Assembly (NCBI GenBank): GCA_964628035.1
Contig: CAZVPI010000003.1
Coordinates: forward strand, 124,001-188,000
Length of the DNA: 64,000 nt
Origin: UBA2199 sp964628035
GTDB taxonomy: Bacteria > Acidobacteriota > Aminicenantia > UBA2199
Direction: 5' to 3'
Position numbers and translations under genes: made by a program. Of this stretch, positions 17,273 through 27,677 are shown one piece after another (the first letter of the stretch is position 1; each line of letters starts with the position of its first letter). Under the pieces are notes generated by a model. That model was not told the DNA's origin and did not search any database. It saw nothing but the letters and a program-made list of their open reading frames with translations.

Positions 17273-17490
17273 GTGACGCGTGACGCCCCTAAAGGCCCCC
17301 GACGAGGGGGTTGACGCGTGACGAACAGCCGCAAGATCGATCTACATGACGAGTCATGAGTGACAAGGAAGAGAAGAACAAGACAAGAGTCTGGGAATTG
17401 CTTTTCCCCCTTACTCGTCACCAGGTACTTGTCACTGAATTCGTTTCCGCGTGGTTGCCGTATGCCGTGCGCCGTAAGCCGTACGCCGAG
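17273..17490. repeat. Composite heptamer repeat region between ileS and the DUF4342 gene
   Basis: A 380-base divergent gap (17174-17553) with no gene. GTGACGC occurs twice at 17273-17286. A second copy of the same type (TTGACGC, GTGACGA) lies at 17311-17324 after a CCCCC/GGGGG mini-hairpin. ATGACGA-type units follow at 17346-17366. The reverse-complement type (CTCGTCA and CTTGTCA) is at 17414-17434, preceded by TTGCTTTTCC. A different five-unit array of the GCCGTA type runs from 17456 to 17490. That last array matches, in reverse complement, the units at 30953-30980. Confidence 0.85.
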
Positions 17491-17553
17491 CTCATCCATG
17501 CCGGCAGGAACCTTTTAGGCCGTTCCTCCGTTTAAGGCCTGTGGGAGGTGCCC

Positions 17554-17811
17554 ATGAGCGAGCATAAGAGTTCTGGCCGGCGCGAGGAATTCAAGCTGGA
17601 CGGCGGCAAGGTCGTCGACAAGGTCAAGGAACTGATCCATGCGGGGAACATCCGCCGCATCATCCTCAAGAACGAGGAGGGACGGACGGTCATCGAGATC
17701 CCCCTGACCCTGGGCGTGGTGGGGGCGGCGCTGCTGCCGGTGCTGGCGGCCGTCGGCGCCATCGCCGCCCTGGCGGCCAGCATGACCATCGTGGTGGAAA
17801 AGATCGAATAG
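17554..17811 (+). CDS. DUF4342 domain protein, small membrane-associated
   Basis: An 85-residue protein. The N-terminal half is charged (KLDGGKVVDKVKELIHAGN), followed by RRIILKNEEGRTVIEIPLTLGVVG and a hydrophobic C-terminal helix rich in alanine and leucine (about 50-78). The IEIPL block followed by a hydrophobic segment is the DUF4342 pattern; no biochemical role is known to me. ATG 17554 is preceded by GGGAGG at a good distance, so the GTG six bases earlier, which overlaps that site, is less likely. It ends at a strong GC hairpin shared with the convergent cupin gene. Confidence 0.8.
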   Translation: MSEHKSSGRREEFKLDGGKVVDKVKELIHAGNIRRIILKNEEGRTVIEIPLTLGVVGAALLPVLAAVGAIAALAASMTIVVEKIE

Positions 17812-17817
17812 GAATGT

Positions 17818-17840
17818 CCCCGGGCCACGCCCCCCCGGGG
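17818..17840. terminator. GC-rich hairpin between convergent genes
   Basis: CCCCGGG (17818-17824) pairs with CCCGGGG (17834-17840) across a nine-base loop. It lies between the stop codons of the DUF4342 and cupin genes and could end transcription in both directions, although there is no clear U tract. Confidence 0.55.
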
Positions 17841-17847
17841 TTGCGCC

Positions 17848-18189
17848 CTAGACCCCTTTCGGCACCAGGCAGAGGAATTTCAGCGGCCCGGCGCCGGTGT
17901 TCTCGAACTGGTGCTCCTCGCCGGGCTCGACCAGGGCAAAGCTGCCGGCTGAAAGCGGCACCGGCCCGCCCGGGGCGTTGATCCGGCCCTGGCCTTCGAG
18001 GACGAACACCTCGTGCTCGTAGGGGTGGGCGTGATAGGGGGAGTGGCCGCCCGGCTGCACGTCGAACAGGCGCAGCCAGAAGTTCGGGGCCGGCGAGTCC
18101 TTGCCCAGCAGCCAGCGTAGGGTCACCTTCTCGGCGCCGGCCATGGCCACCGTCTCGGCCGCCATGTCGGTGTAGTGCTTGACGATCAT
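17848..18189 (-). CDS. Cupin domain protein
   Basis: A 113-residue single-domain cupin. The first metal-binding motif is HSPYHAHPYEHEVFVLEGQG, with two His pairs and a Glu. The second is the EHQFENTG region. This fold usually binds a divalent metal and a small ligand; the substrate is not predictable. ATG 18189 is preceded by GAGGAGG and starts a typical family protein. A longer in-frame start would run into the repeat-bearing intergenic DNA. Confidence 0.88.
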   Translation of the reverse strand: MIVKHYTDMAAETVAMAGAEKVTLRWLLGKDSPAPNFWLRLFDVQPGGHSPYHAHPYEHEVFVLEGQGRINAPGGPVPLSAGSFALVEPGEEHQFENTGAGPLKFLCLVPKGV

Positions 18190-18249
18190 CGGGCCTCCTC
18201 GGTCCATGGCTTTTTGTATCACAAAGAAACCGGGTAGTAAAGAAATAGC

Positions 18250-18446
18250 GTGACGCGTGACGGGTGACAGCACTGGTTCTGAAATGGCTGCTCCGAATAT
18301 GGTGATCGCTTGGCATCATCCTGAACGTCGTTCCATGCTTGTCAGCACGCATTGTTGCGTCCCCGGCATCGATTCGCCGCTGCCTTGAACCGCGATTTCC
18401 GCCAGTCCGACCCTCCGTGATTGTGTCTCACTCGTTACGCGTCACG
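18250..18446. repeat. Inverted pair of GTGACGC-type heptamer arrays between divergent genes
   Basis: Three units (GTGACGC, GTGACGG, GTGACAG) lie at 18250-18270. The reverse-complement type (CTCGTTA, CGCGTCA) lies at 18431-18444. The arms match over about 18 bases with three mismatches and enclose about 160 bases with no gene. The 336-base gap separates the cupin (minus) and histidine kinase (plus) starts. After the right arm comes AGCAAGAAAAA (18458-18468), a core also present at 33362 and 60321. Confidence 0.85.
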
Positions 18447-18472
18447 AAAGTCCGTACAGCAAGAAAAAACTA

Positions 18473-18501
18473 TGGATTTTCCCAAAGATATTTCCTATAA
18501 T
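18473..18501 (+). promoter_or_regulatory. Promoter of the hybrid histidine kinase gene
   Basis: A perfect TATAAT (18496-18501) is preceded after 17 bases by a weak TGGATT (18473-18478). The start point is near 18508 and the kinase ATG is at 18526, with GAGGTGGC just before it. Confidence 0.5.
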
Positions 18502-18525
18502 CGCTCCTAGACCCTGCGAGGTGGC

Positions 18526-20737
<2,212 letters not shown>

Positions 20738-20751
<14 letters not shown>

Positions 20752-21571
20752 GGGCGTTTTGTACGGGCCCGCCGGCTGGAGCTATCCCGACTGGCGGGGA
20801 ACGGTCTATCCCGAGCCGTTGCCGCGCGGCTTCAACCCGCTGGCGTTCCTGGCCGCCCGCTTCGATTTCGTCGAGGTCAACACCACGTTCTATCGGATCC
20901 CCGGCGAGAGACTGTCCCAGGGCTGGGTGGACAAGACCACGGCCTTCCCCGGATTCCGCTTCTGGGTCAAGCTCCACCAGTCGTTCACCCATGAGCGGAA
21001 GCTGGAGCCGGAGGGGATCGCCGCGTTCCGCGCCGGGCTGCAGCCGCTGGCCCGGGCCGGCAAGCTGGCCGGGCTGCTGGCCCAGTTCCCCTATTCTTTC
21101 CATCATGGCCGGGAAAGCCTCGCTTTTTTGGGAGACCTGGCCGTTCATTTCAGCGAATGGCCGCTGGCCGTCGAGTTCCGCCACCAGGACTGGCTCGAGG
21201 AGGACGTGATCTCCTTCTTCCGCGAGCGCGGCCTGGTCTGGGCCAACATCGACCAGCCGCAGGTGTCGCGCTCGCTCTGCCTCACCGCGCTGGCCACCTC
21301 GGCGGATACGGCCTATCTGCGGCTGCACGGGCGCAACGCCGCCGCCTGGTTCTCCGGCCAGGGGCGCGACGCCCGCTACGATTATTCTTACTCCGCCTCC
21401 GAGCTCGGCCGCCTGGGAGAGGCGGTGGCGCGGCTGCGCGAGCAGGCCAAGAGGGTGTTCGTCACCGGGAACAACCATTACAAGGGGGCGGCGGTGCGCA
21501 ACCTGGAGCAGCTCAAGGAGATCGTGGGCCGGCGCCCGCCCTCCAGCCGGGGAGCCGGCGCGGGGCATTAG
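20738..21571 (+). CDS. DUF72 family protein (YecE-like)
   Basis: A 277-residue cytoplasmic protein of the DUF72/YecE family, which has a TIM-barrel fold and no established function. Recognisable blocks are GPAGWSYPDWRGTVYPE at the start, FDFVEVNTTFYRIP, FWVKLHQSFTH, LAVEFRHQDWL and YLRLHGRNAAAWF. Its ATG lies inside the end of the histidine kinase gene, so it is probably translated from the same message. Length is normal for the family. Confidence 0.9.
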
Positions 21572-21589
21572 CCGCCGGCGCAGCGCCTG

Positions 21590-23092
21590 ATGAAGCGCAT
21601 CTTTCTCTGGGCCTTCGCCGCCGCGCTCCTCTTCCTCCTGCTCTTTTTCGGCTTCAACCTCTTCGATTCCCCGCCAGCGCCCGGGGAGACGGCCGTGGGC
21701 GGCGCCCGTCCCGCGGCTGCGGCGGACCTGGGGGCCGGGAACGCCTTTTTCGTCCTCTGGGGTTTCGCCGAGGCGCCTGAGGTCGACCCGGCTTCGGCCG
21801 AGTATGCCGAGCGGGTGGTCGGGGCGCTCGCCGCTGCGGCGAGCGATGCGTCTGCGCGCCGCCGTTTCGGAGCCGGACTGGCCCAGCAGCGCTCCGACTT
21901 CGGCAAGCACTGGCAGGGAGCCAACATCTATTTTCCCCGGCTGCAGGGGGAGGATGCCGTCGGCCATTTCGCCGTACGCCGCGCCGAGCTGGCCGAGCGT
22001 CAGGAGCGCTTCGCCGTCCTGCTGCGGCGCTACCGCATTCTGCTGCATGCGAAGCGGGTCGCGGATCTCACCCCGCTGGGCAGGGGCTTCCCCGGGCGCA
22101 GCTCGCAGCTGGCCGCCAGCACGGCCCGGCTCGATGCCGCCGCCCGGGTCCTGGAGGCCGTGGACGGCGCCTGGCTGAAGGCCGGAGGCGAACTGCTGGC
22201 CGCCGCCGGGGCCGGGCTGCGCCTCATCGCCGTCGGCCGCACCTCCGAGGTCAACGCCCTGGGCCGCCTGCTGGTCGAGCTGGCGCTGCGCTCGCTGGCC
22301 GCGCTGCTCAACCGCAGCGAATGCCCGCCGGAGTTGGCGCCCCTCGTACGGGAGCAAATGCCCGATCGGCCGGCGGCCGATTTCGGGACCGCGGCGCTGC
22401 GCTCGTTCGCCCTGGCCGGCTTCGCGGCCGCCCTGGAGCGGATCAAGGGCTCGCGCATCGTCGACCCGTTCCTGCTCAGGGGCTTTTTCCGCGATCCGAC
22501 CGCCTTGTACACCCTGGAGCGGCTGTCGGCCAAAGCCGGGCCGCGTTCCTTCGCCGCCTTCCACGCCCTGGCCTCCTTTTTCGTCCAGAGGAACGAAAGC
22601 CTGGCCATGATGCGCGAGTTCTGGAACGAAATTGGCGAACTGGAAAGGACCCCTCCCTGGCGCTGGCAGGATTCGCCGCTGCAGAGGCTGCGCGCCTCGG
22701 GCGCCACATCCGAGCCGTTCTGGTGGCTGCGCAACCCCGTGGGCAAGATGCTGGTGCGCTCGGCGGTCCCCTTCCACTGGCCGGTGCTGCTCCACTACGT
22801 GTACCGCAGCCACGAGCTGAAAGCGCGCTGGGACCTGGTGCGCCTGTTGGCCGAGGCGCGTCTGCGGGCCTGCGCCGAGGTGGGGACCGCCGAGGAGGAC
22901 CTGCGCCGGCTGCTGGCCGCTGCGCCCGAGCGCGATCCCTTCAGCGGCGGCCCCTACCGCTTCGACCGCGCGCGCCGGGTCCTTTACAGCGTGGGCGCCG
23001 ACGCCGTTGACGACAACGGCCGCGAAAGGCCGGAGCTGTGGAGGGATTCGGACATCGCCGTGCCCATCCACTTCGTGAATCGTGATTCGTGA
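21590..23092 (+). CDS. Hypothetical membrane-anchored protein
   Basis: A 500-residue protein I do not recognise. It starts with a basic N-terminus and one hydrophobic helix (about residues 4-22), so most of it should lie outside the cytoplasm as an anchored domain. The rest is rich in Ala, Leu, Arg and Glu with helical character, few cysteines and no obvious catalytic motif. It begins 18 bases after the DUF72 gene and is probably co-transcribed with it. Its last codons (VNRDS) and stop codon are made of GTGATTC-type heptamer repeats, so the natural C-terminus may have been replaced by the repeat. Confidence 0.75.
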   Translation: MKRIFLWAFAAALLFLLLFFGFNLFDSPPAPGETAVGGARPAAAADLGAGNAFFVLWGFAEAPEVDPASAEYAERVVGALAAAASDASARRRFGAGLAQQRSDFGKHWQGANIYFPRLQGEDAVGHFAVRRAELAERQERFAVLLRRYRILLHAKRVADLTPLGRGFPGRSSQLAASTARLDAAARVLEAVDGAWLKAGGELLAAAGAGLRLIAVGRTSEVNALGRLLVELALRSLAALLNRSECPPELAPLVREQMPDRPAADFGTAALRSFALAGFAAALERIKGSRIVDPFLLRGFFRDPTALYTLERLSAKAGPRSFAAFHALASFFVQRNESLAMMREFWNEIGELERTPPWRWQDSPLQRLRASGATSEPFWWLRNPVGKMLVRSAVPFHWPVLLHYVYRSHELKARWDLVRLLAEARLRACAEVGTAEEDLRRLLAAAPERDPFSGGPYRFDRARRVLYSVGADAVDDNGRERPELWRDSDIAVPIHFVNRDS

Positions 23093-23177
23093 TTCGTAAC
23101 ACGTAATTCGTAGCCGCAAAAGACCAGGCTATTGCTGTTCCTCTTCCGAATTACGGATCGCGAATTTCGAATGACGA
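23075..23177. repeat. Heptamer inverted-repeat hairpin between convergent genes
   Basis: The left arm has five units of the GTGATTC/GTAATTC type at 23075-23109, the right arm five units of the ATTTCGA/ATTACGG type at 23143-23177, separated by 33 bases. The arms are largely reverse complements of each other, so the RNA from either strand can fold into one long imperfect hairpin. The left arm contains the stop codon of the 500-residue protein. TTGCTGTTCC precedes the right arm. It could serve as a two-way terminator for the convergent hypothetical and mscL genes. Confidence 0.85.
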
Positions 23178-23184
23178 AGATCGT

Positions 23185-23571
23185 CTATTTCTTCAATAAA
23201 TCCCTGATCTCCCTGAGCAGCGTCTCCTGGACCGGCGGCGGCGGGACGGCCGCCTGCCTTTTTTTCAGGCTGTTCAATGCCTTGACCACCACGAAGATGG
23301 CGAAGGCCACGATGAGAAAATCGACGATGGTGTTGACGAAAGCCCCGTATTTCAGGGTCACGGCCGGAATGTCCGCAACGGCCGGCTTGAGGGTAAGCGC
23401 CAGGCGGGAGAAGTCGACGCCGCCCAGCAGCAGGCCCACCGGAGGCATGATGACGTCGTTGACCAGCGAGGTCACGATCTTGCCGAAGGCGCCGCCGATC
23501 ACGATGCCCACGGCCATGTCCATGACGTTGCCGCGCATGGCGAATTCCTTGAACTCCTTGGTGATTCCCAT
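23185..23571 (-). CDS. mscL: Large-conductance mechanosensitive channel MscL
   Basis: A 128-residue inner-membrane channel that opens under membrane tension during osmotic down-shock. The N-terminal amphipathic helix and TM1 read KEFKEFAMRGNVMDMAVGIV and continue with IGGAFGKIVTSLVNDVIMPP, the family hallmark. TM2 is DFLIVAFAIFVVVKAL, followed by a charged C-terminal bundle helix. It is full length. It starts ten bases after the thioesterase gene stop on the same strand and probably shares its transcript. Confidence 0.97.
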   Translation of the reverse strand: MGITKEFKEFAMRGNVMDMAVGIVIGGAFGKIVTSLVNDVIMPPVGLLLGGVDFSRLALTLKPAVADIPAVTLKYGAFVNTIVDFLIVAFAIFVVVKALNSLKKRQAAVPPPPVQETLLREIRDLLKK

Positions 23572-23581
23572 TCTCTCCTCC

Positions 23582-24367
23582 TTACAACGAATGTTTCAGG
23601 CCGCCGAAGCCCTGCCAGCGGCTGCGCAACCGGGTCAGCTCCTTGCCCGAGGACTCGTCCCGAAGGCTCTGCAGCAGAACCGTGCCGGAGCCGGGCCCGG
23701 CTCCGGGCGCGGCCCCGTGTCCGATCTCGGTAAGGCAGCCGATCCGGTCGCCCAGCCGGGCTTCGCCCAAGAAGGCGGCTTCCAGTTCCTGCAGAGGCCG
23801 GGAGCGGACGGCGTCCGGGGCCGAGGCCAGGGCCCAGCCGATGTACACCATGGTATTGACGTGGTCGTTGAGGTCGATGTCCTCGGCCTCGGCCCGGTGC
23901 AGCCTCGTGGGCGCTCGGGGACTGGGAGGGGGCAGGGGCGGGAAATCGTCCTCGAGCATGCGCCCGGGATGGGAGGCGAAGACGGGCAGGTGCGGGTCGA
24001 GGCGGGCCGGCCGCCTCGTCTCCAGGTTCATCAGGGCCCAGGCGCTGCTGGCGCGCAGCGTCTCCGCGCCCCGCGCGTCGCGCACCTGGAATTCGCGCAG
24101 GGCGAGGAGGCGGTGGCGGCCCGCCGGCCAGGTGGCGATCCGGACCTCGGCGCCGGCGGGAAGCGGCGCAAGGGCCAGAACGTGCAGCCGGGCCAGCACC
24201 CAGGTCAGCCCCTGGGCGTGCAGGTCCCGCACTCCGACGCCCAAAAGCCCGGCATGCCTCCCGGCCGCCTCCAGCAACTCCTCGAGCAGCCGCAGCAGGA
24301 GGGCGGGCGGCGGATCGCCATCCCCCTGCGGCAGGGTGAACGTGCAATGATAGGGCTCGATTTTCAT
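23582..24367 (-). CDS. Acyl-ACP thioesterase (FatA-type double hotdog)
   Basis: A 261-residue enzyme expected to release fatty acids from acyl carrier protein. Two hotdog domains are visible, about 1-140 and 150-261. The second holds DIDLNDHVNTMVYIGW, the Asp-Asn-His catalytic pattern of plant-type and bacterial acyl-ACP thioesterases. ATG 24367 gives the family start (MKIEPYHCTF), about nine bases below a perfect TATAAT, so the message has little or no leader. mscL follows. The chain-length preference cannot be read from sequence. Confidence 0.85.
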   Translation of the reverse strand: MKIEPYHCTFTLPQGDGDPPPALLLRLLEELLEAAGRHAGLLGVGVRDLHAQGLTWVLARLHVLALAPLPAGAEVRIATWPAGRHRLLALREFQVRDARGAETLRASSAWALMNLETRRPARLDPHLPVFASHPGRMLEDDFPPLPPPSPRAPTRLHRAEAEDIDLNDHVNTMVYIGWALASAPDAVRSRPLQELEAAFLGEARLGDRIGCLTEIGHGAAPGAGPGSGTVLLQSLRDESSGKELTRLRSRWQGFGGLKHSL

Positions 24368-24376
24368 GGTAGGGGA

Positions 24377-24382
24377 ATTATA
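24377..24382 (-). promoter_or_regulatory. -10 box of the thioesterase-mscL promoter
   Basis: A perfect TATAAT on the minus strand, nine bases before the thioesterase ATG. No -35 consensus is present at the right distance. That position is occupied by the start of a 6-base-period GTGGTA array. Confidence 0.45.
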
Positions 24383-24394
24383 TTCCAAGAAAAA

Positions 24395-24481
24395 GTGAAA
24401 GTGGTAGTGATGGTGGTAGTGGTCGTAGCGGGCAGGAGACCGGTCTGTGGCCATGGAACTTCACTTTTCACCTTTCACTTT
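24395..24481. repeat. Hexamer array paired with a heptamer array upstream of the thioesterase gene
   Basis: Six 6-base units of the GTGGTA type (GTGAAA to GTAGCG) fill 24395-24430. Three 7-base units of the TCACTTT type follow at 24461-24481. The GTGAAAGTG start of the first is the reverse complement of the second, giving an inverted pair of unequal period. The region from 24368 to 24529, between the thioesterase start and the acetyltransferase stop, has no gene. Confidence 0.75.
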
Positions 24482-24529
24482 AATCTGATACCTTGTTCAG
24501 CGCTGCTGCCGTTCGCCGTCGGCCGAATC

Positions 24530-24979
24530 CTATTCTTTTATCTCGCCCAAATCCCTGATGATCATGACGTCGTAGTCGCCCAGGCGCTTGAAGCCGGCCT
24601 TGCGGTACAGGTCGATGGCCTTGACGTTGTCGCGGTGCACCTCGAGCTTGACCTGCAATCCGGCCTCGCGGGCGATCTGCAGCGAGGAGCGCAGAAGGAG
24701 CCTGGCCAGTTTCTGACCCTGGTAGTCGGGGTCGATGGCGAAGTGGTGCAGGTAGAGGCGGCGGCCGTCGTGGGTCAGCCAGGAGGTGCCGATCACCGTG
24801 TCCTTGTCGCGGTCGACCAGCACCAGCAGCCTGCCGCTGTTGCGCAGCGTGGTCTCGATCACCGCCGCCGTGTCGCCGCGACCCGGCGTGCTCATCCCCG
24901 TCCGCTCCCAGATGTCGGCCACGTGCGGGTAGTCCGCGGCCCAGTAGTCGCGAACGAAGAAGTCCTGTTCGGCTTCCAT
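24530..24979 (-). CDS. GNAT family N-acetyltransferase
   Basis: A 149-residue acetyl-CoA-dependent acetyltransferase. The acetyl-CoA binding stretch is seen as HHFAIDPDYQGQKLARLLL (a Q/R-x-x-G/A-like loop), followed by LQVKLEVHRDNVKAIDLYRKAGF, the usual C-terminal GNAT block. The substrate is unknown. The ATG at 24979 is only about seven bases below the -10 box, suggesting a leaderless message. It diverges from the prolyl oligopeptidase gene. Confidence 0.88.
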   Translation of the reverse strand: MEAEQDFFVRDYWAADYPHVADIWERTGMSTPGRGDTAAVIETTLRNSGRLLVLVDRDKDTVIGTSWLTHDGRRLYLHHFAIDPDYQGQKLARLLLRSSLQIAREAGLQVKLEVHRDNVKAIDLYRKAGFKRLGDYDVMIIRDLGEIKE

Positions 24980-24986
24980 GGCTGTA

Positions 24987-25016
24987 GTTGTACAGGGAGT
25001 CGGCTGGCGATGTCAA
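24987..25016 (-). promoter_or_regulatory. Promoter of the GNAT gene, probably leaderless
   Basis: Perfect TTGACA (25011-25016), 18 bases, then TACAAC (24987-24992) on the minus strand. The predicted start point coincides with the ATG at 24979. Confidence 0.5.
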
Positions 25017-25024
25017 GGGCCGGC

Positions 25025-25053
25025 TGGAGTTGGATTCCCGTATTGGGTATAAT
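25025..25053 (+). promoter_or_regulatory. Promoter of the prolyl oligopeptidase gene
   Basis: Perfect TATAAT (25048-25053) with TGGAGT (25025-25030) 17 bases upstream. AAGGAG lies just before the ATG at 25077. Confidence 0.5.
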
Positions 25054-25076
25054 TGCGCCAGCACCAAGGAGCATTC

Positions 25077-27248
25077 ATGAAAAAGCCATTCTTCCTGTTC
25101 CTGGCCGCCGCGGCGCTGCTGGCGCTGATCCCGCCCGGCCGGATCCTGGCCGGCGACGAGACGCTGCCGCCGCCCCCGGTGGCCAAGAAGATCCCCCGGG
25201 AGCTGGTCCTGCACGGCCACACGCGCGTCGACGAATACTACTGGCTGAATCAGAGGGAAAACCCGGAGGTCATCGCCTACCTGCAGGCGGAGAACGCCTA
25301 CACTGACGCCGTGATGAAGCCGGCTGCCGCCCTGCGCGAGACGCTCTACCGGGAAATGGTCGGGCGCATGAAGCAGGACGATGCGTCGGTCCCCTACCCG
25401 GAGAACGGTTATTGGTATTACACCCGCTTCGAGAAGGGGAAGGAGTACCCGGTGTATTGCCGGCGCCAGGGGAGCATGAAAGGGCCCGAGCAGGTGCTGC
25501 TCGACGGCAACCGCATGGCCGCAGGGCTGCGTTATTTCCACATCGGCCAGGCCGCGGTCAGTCCCGACAACCGGACGCTGGCCTACAGCATCGACACCGT
25601 CTCCCGGCGCCAGTACCGCATCCGCTTCCGCGACCTGAGGACCGGGAAGGAGCACGCGGACGAGATCCCGATGACCTCCGGGCGCATGGCCTGGGCCGCC
25701 GACAGCCGCACCCTGTTCTACCCGGTGATCGACCCCGAGACGCTGCGTTCCTACAAGGTCTGCCGCCACGAGCTGGGCACCCCGGTCGAGGGGGACGCGG
25801 CCGTGTTCGAGGAGCGGGACGAGACGTTCGCGGTGAACATCACCCGCAGCCGCTCGCGCCGCTTTCTGCTGCTGTCCAGCCGCAGCACTCTGAGCGACGA
25901 GGTGCGCGTGCTGGAGGCCGACCGGCCCGCCGGCGAGTTCCGCGTGTTCCAGCCGCGGCAGCGCGGCCTGGAGTACAGCGTCGACCACCTGGCCGGCCGC
26001 TTCATCGTCCTGTGCAACGAAAACGCGGTCAACTTCAAGCTCATGCAGGCCGCCGAGGACAGGACCGGGCGCGAGCACTGGACCGAGGTGGTCCCGCACC
26101 GCCCCGACGTGCTGCTGGAGGAGTTCGAGCTTTTCCGCGACTTCCTCGTCCTGGGCGAGCGGCAGGCCGGGTTGACGCGGATCCGCATCCTGCCCTGGGG
26201 CGGCGGAGAGGGGTATATCGTCGATTTTCCCGAGCCGACCTGCATGGTGAGCCCGGCATTCACCGCCGAGGCCGGCAGCGACTGGATGCGCTTCACCTAC
26301 ACGTCGCTGACCACGCCGCCCTCGACCTACGAGTTCAACATGAAGACCCGCGAGCGCCGGCTGCTCAAGCGCCAGGAGGTGCTGGGCGGCTACCGCCCCG
26401 AACTGTACGCGACCGAGCGGCTGCTGGCCCCGGCCTATGACGGCACGCCCGTGCCGATCTCGCTGGTCTACCGCAAGGACACGGTGAAGGGCCCGGCCAC
26501 GCCGCTGCTGCTCTACGGCTACGGCTCCTACGGCGCCTCCATGGACCCGGGCTTCAGCCCGCTGCGCCTGAGCCTGCTCGACCGCGGCTTCATCTACGCC
26601 ATCGCCCACGTGCGCGGCGGACAGGAGCTGGGGCGCTCCTGGTACGACGAGGGCAAGCTCTTCAAGAAGATGAACACCTTCACCGATTTCATCTCCTGCG
26701 CCGAGCACCTGGTGCGCCGCGGCTACACCTCGCCGGACAGGCTCTTCGCCATGGGCGGCAGCGCCGGCGGGCTGCTGATGGGCGTCGTGGCCAATCTGCG
26801 CCCCGACCTCTTCCGCGGCATCGTGGCCCAGGTCCCCTTCGTCGACGTGGTCACCACCATGCTCGACGCCTCGATCCCGCTGACCACCAGCGAGTACGAC
26901 GAATGGGGCGATCCCAACAAGCCCGAGTGCTACGAGTACATGCTGCTCTATTCCCCCTACGACAACGTGCGCGCCAAGGACTATCCGGCGCTGCTGGTCA
27001 CCACCGGGCTCCACGACTCCCAGGTCCAGTACTTCGAGCCGGCCAAGTGGGTGGCGCGGCTGCGGGCGCTGAAGACCGACGACAACCCGCTGCTGCTGCG
27101 CACCAACATGGAGGCTGGCCACGGGGGCGCCTCGGGCCGCTTCCGCCGCCTGGAGGAGGTGGCCTTCGAGTACGCTTTCCTGCTGCAGCTCGCCGGCAGC
27201 GACCGCCTGGGCGCCGGCCCGGCCACCGATAGGGAGGTGAAAAAATGA
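25077..27248 (+). CDS. Exported prolyl oligopeptidase family serine peptidase (S9A)
   Basis: A 723-residue peptidase with a signal peptide (about 1-23), so it acts outside the cytoplasm on small peptides. The N-terminal beta-propeller (about 90-430) starts after HTRVDEYYWLNQRENPEV. The alpha/beta-hydrolase domain has the nucleophile Ser562 in MGGSAGGLLMG, preceded by YGSYGASMDPGFSP. The acid is in GLHDSQVQYFEP near 647 and the histidine in NMEAGHGGASGRF near 682. This layout is that of oligopeptidase B/protease II. ATG 25077 is preferred over an upstream codon because of the AAGGAG site. Its stop overlaps the next gene (ATGA). Confidence 0.95.
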   Translation: MKKPFFLFLAAAALLALIPPGRILAGDETLPPPPVAKKIPRELVLHGHTRVDEYYWLNQRENPEVIAYLQAENAYTDAVMKPAAALRETLYREMVGRMKQDDASVPYPENGYWYYTRFEKGKEYPVYCRRQGSMKGPEQVLLDGNRMAAGLRYFHIGQAAVSPDNRTLAYSIDTVSRRQYRIRFRDLRTGKEHADEIPMTSGRMAWAADSRTLFYPVIDPETLRSYKVCRHELGTPVEGDAAVFEERDETFAVNITRSRSRRFLLLSSRSTLSDEVRVLEADRPAGEFRVFQPRQRGLEYSVDHLAGRFIVLCNENAVNFKLMQAAEDRTGREHWTEVVPHRPDVLLEEFELFRDFLVLGERQAGLTRIRILPWGGGEGYIVDFPEPTCMVSPAFTAEAGSDWMRFTYTSLTTPPSTYEFNMKTRERRLLKRQEVLGGYRPELYATERLLAPAYDGTPVPISLVYRKDTVKGPATPLLLYGYGSYGASMDPGFSPLRLSLLDRGFIYAIAHVRGGQELGRSWYDEGKLFKKMNTFTDFISCAEHLVRRGYTSPDRLFAMGGSAGGLLMGVVANLRPDLFRGIVAQVPFVDVVTTMLDASIPLTTSEYDEWGDPNKPECYEYMLLYSPYDNVRAKDYPALLVTTGLHDSQVQYFEPAKWVARLRALKTDDNPLLLRTNMEAGHGGASGRFRRLEEVAFEYAFLLQLAGSDRLGAGPATDREVKK

Positions 27249-27634
27249 AAAAGACGATCGTTCTGCTCCTGGTGCTGGCGTTTGCCGTTGCCTGCGCGCC
27301 GGCATTGAAGGTGAAATACTTCCAGGACGCGCGCGCCTATCCGCCCACGGCGCCGGGCGCGGTGGACCTGCTGCGCGTCGAGCCGCGGCGGCCGCATGAC
27401 GCCTTCGCGTTGATCCGTTATGATCCGCCCCGCGACATGGGGCGGCGCGAGGTGGAGCGGAAGCTGAAGGAGAAGGGGGCGGCCATCGGCGCCGACGCCC
27501 TGGTCATCGAGGTGGACACCGTGTTCCGCGAGCACACCTGGGTCGGCCCCTACCGCCCGTACCGCGGCCGCCGCGTCCATCGCAGCGTGACCCGCGAGCG
27601 CGTCCTCGAGGCCGTGGCCATCCGCTACCGCTGA
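27245..27634 (+). CDS. Small predicted lipoprotein
   Basis: A 129-residue protein beginning with a lipoprotein-type signal (MKKTIVLLLVLAFAVAC, Cys17), which the Lgt/LspA pair encoded in this window would process. The mature part contains RREVERKLKEKGAAIGADAL, a pattern like the YbjQ/heavy-metal-binding fold of envelope stress lipoproteins, but I would not assign a function. It overlaps the prolyl oligopeptidase stop by four bases and is probably co-translated with it. A short GACGGG/CCCGTC hairpin (27648-27663) follows. Confidence 0.75.
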   Translation: MKKTIVLLLVLAFAVACAPALKVKYFQDARAYPPTAPGAVDLLRVEPRRPHDAFALIRYDPPRDMGRREVERKLKEKGAAIGADALVIEVDTVFREHTWVGPYRPYRGRRVHRSVTRERVLEAVAIRYR

Positions 27635-27677
27635 AGCCAGCTAACGAGACGGGGGATCCCGTCGTCTGGAGGGATTC

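Noticed and set aside
17297..17311. CCCCC/GGGGG hairpin as a terminator
   Set aside because: Only five base pairs, no T tract and placed between two divergent starts.
27648..27663. GACGGG/CCCGTC hairpin as terminator between the lipoprotein and GNAT genes
   Set aside because: Six base pairs with no T tract; it overlaps the region just before the next ribosome binding site, so I list it only as a note.
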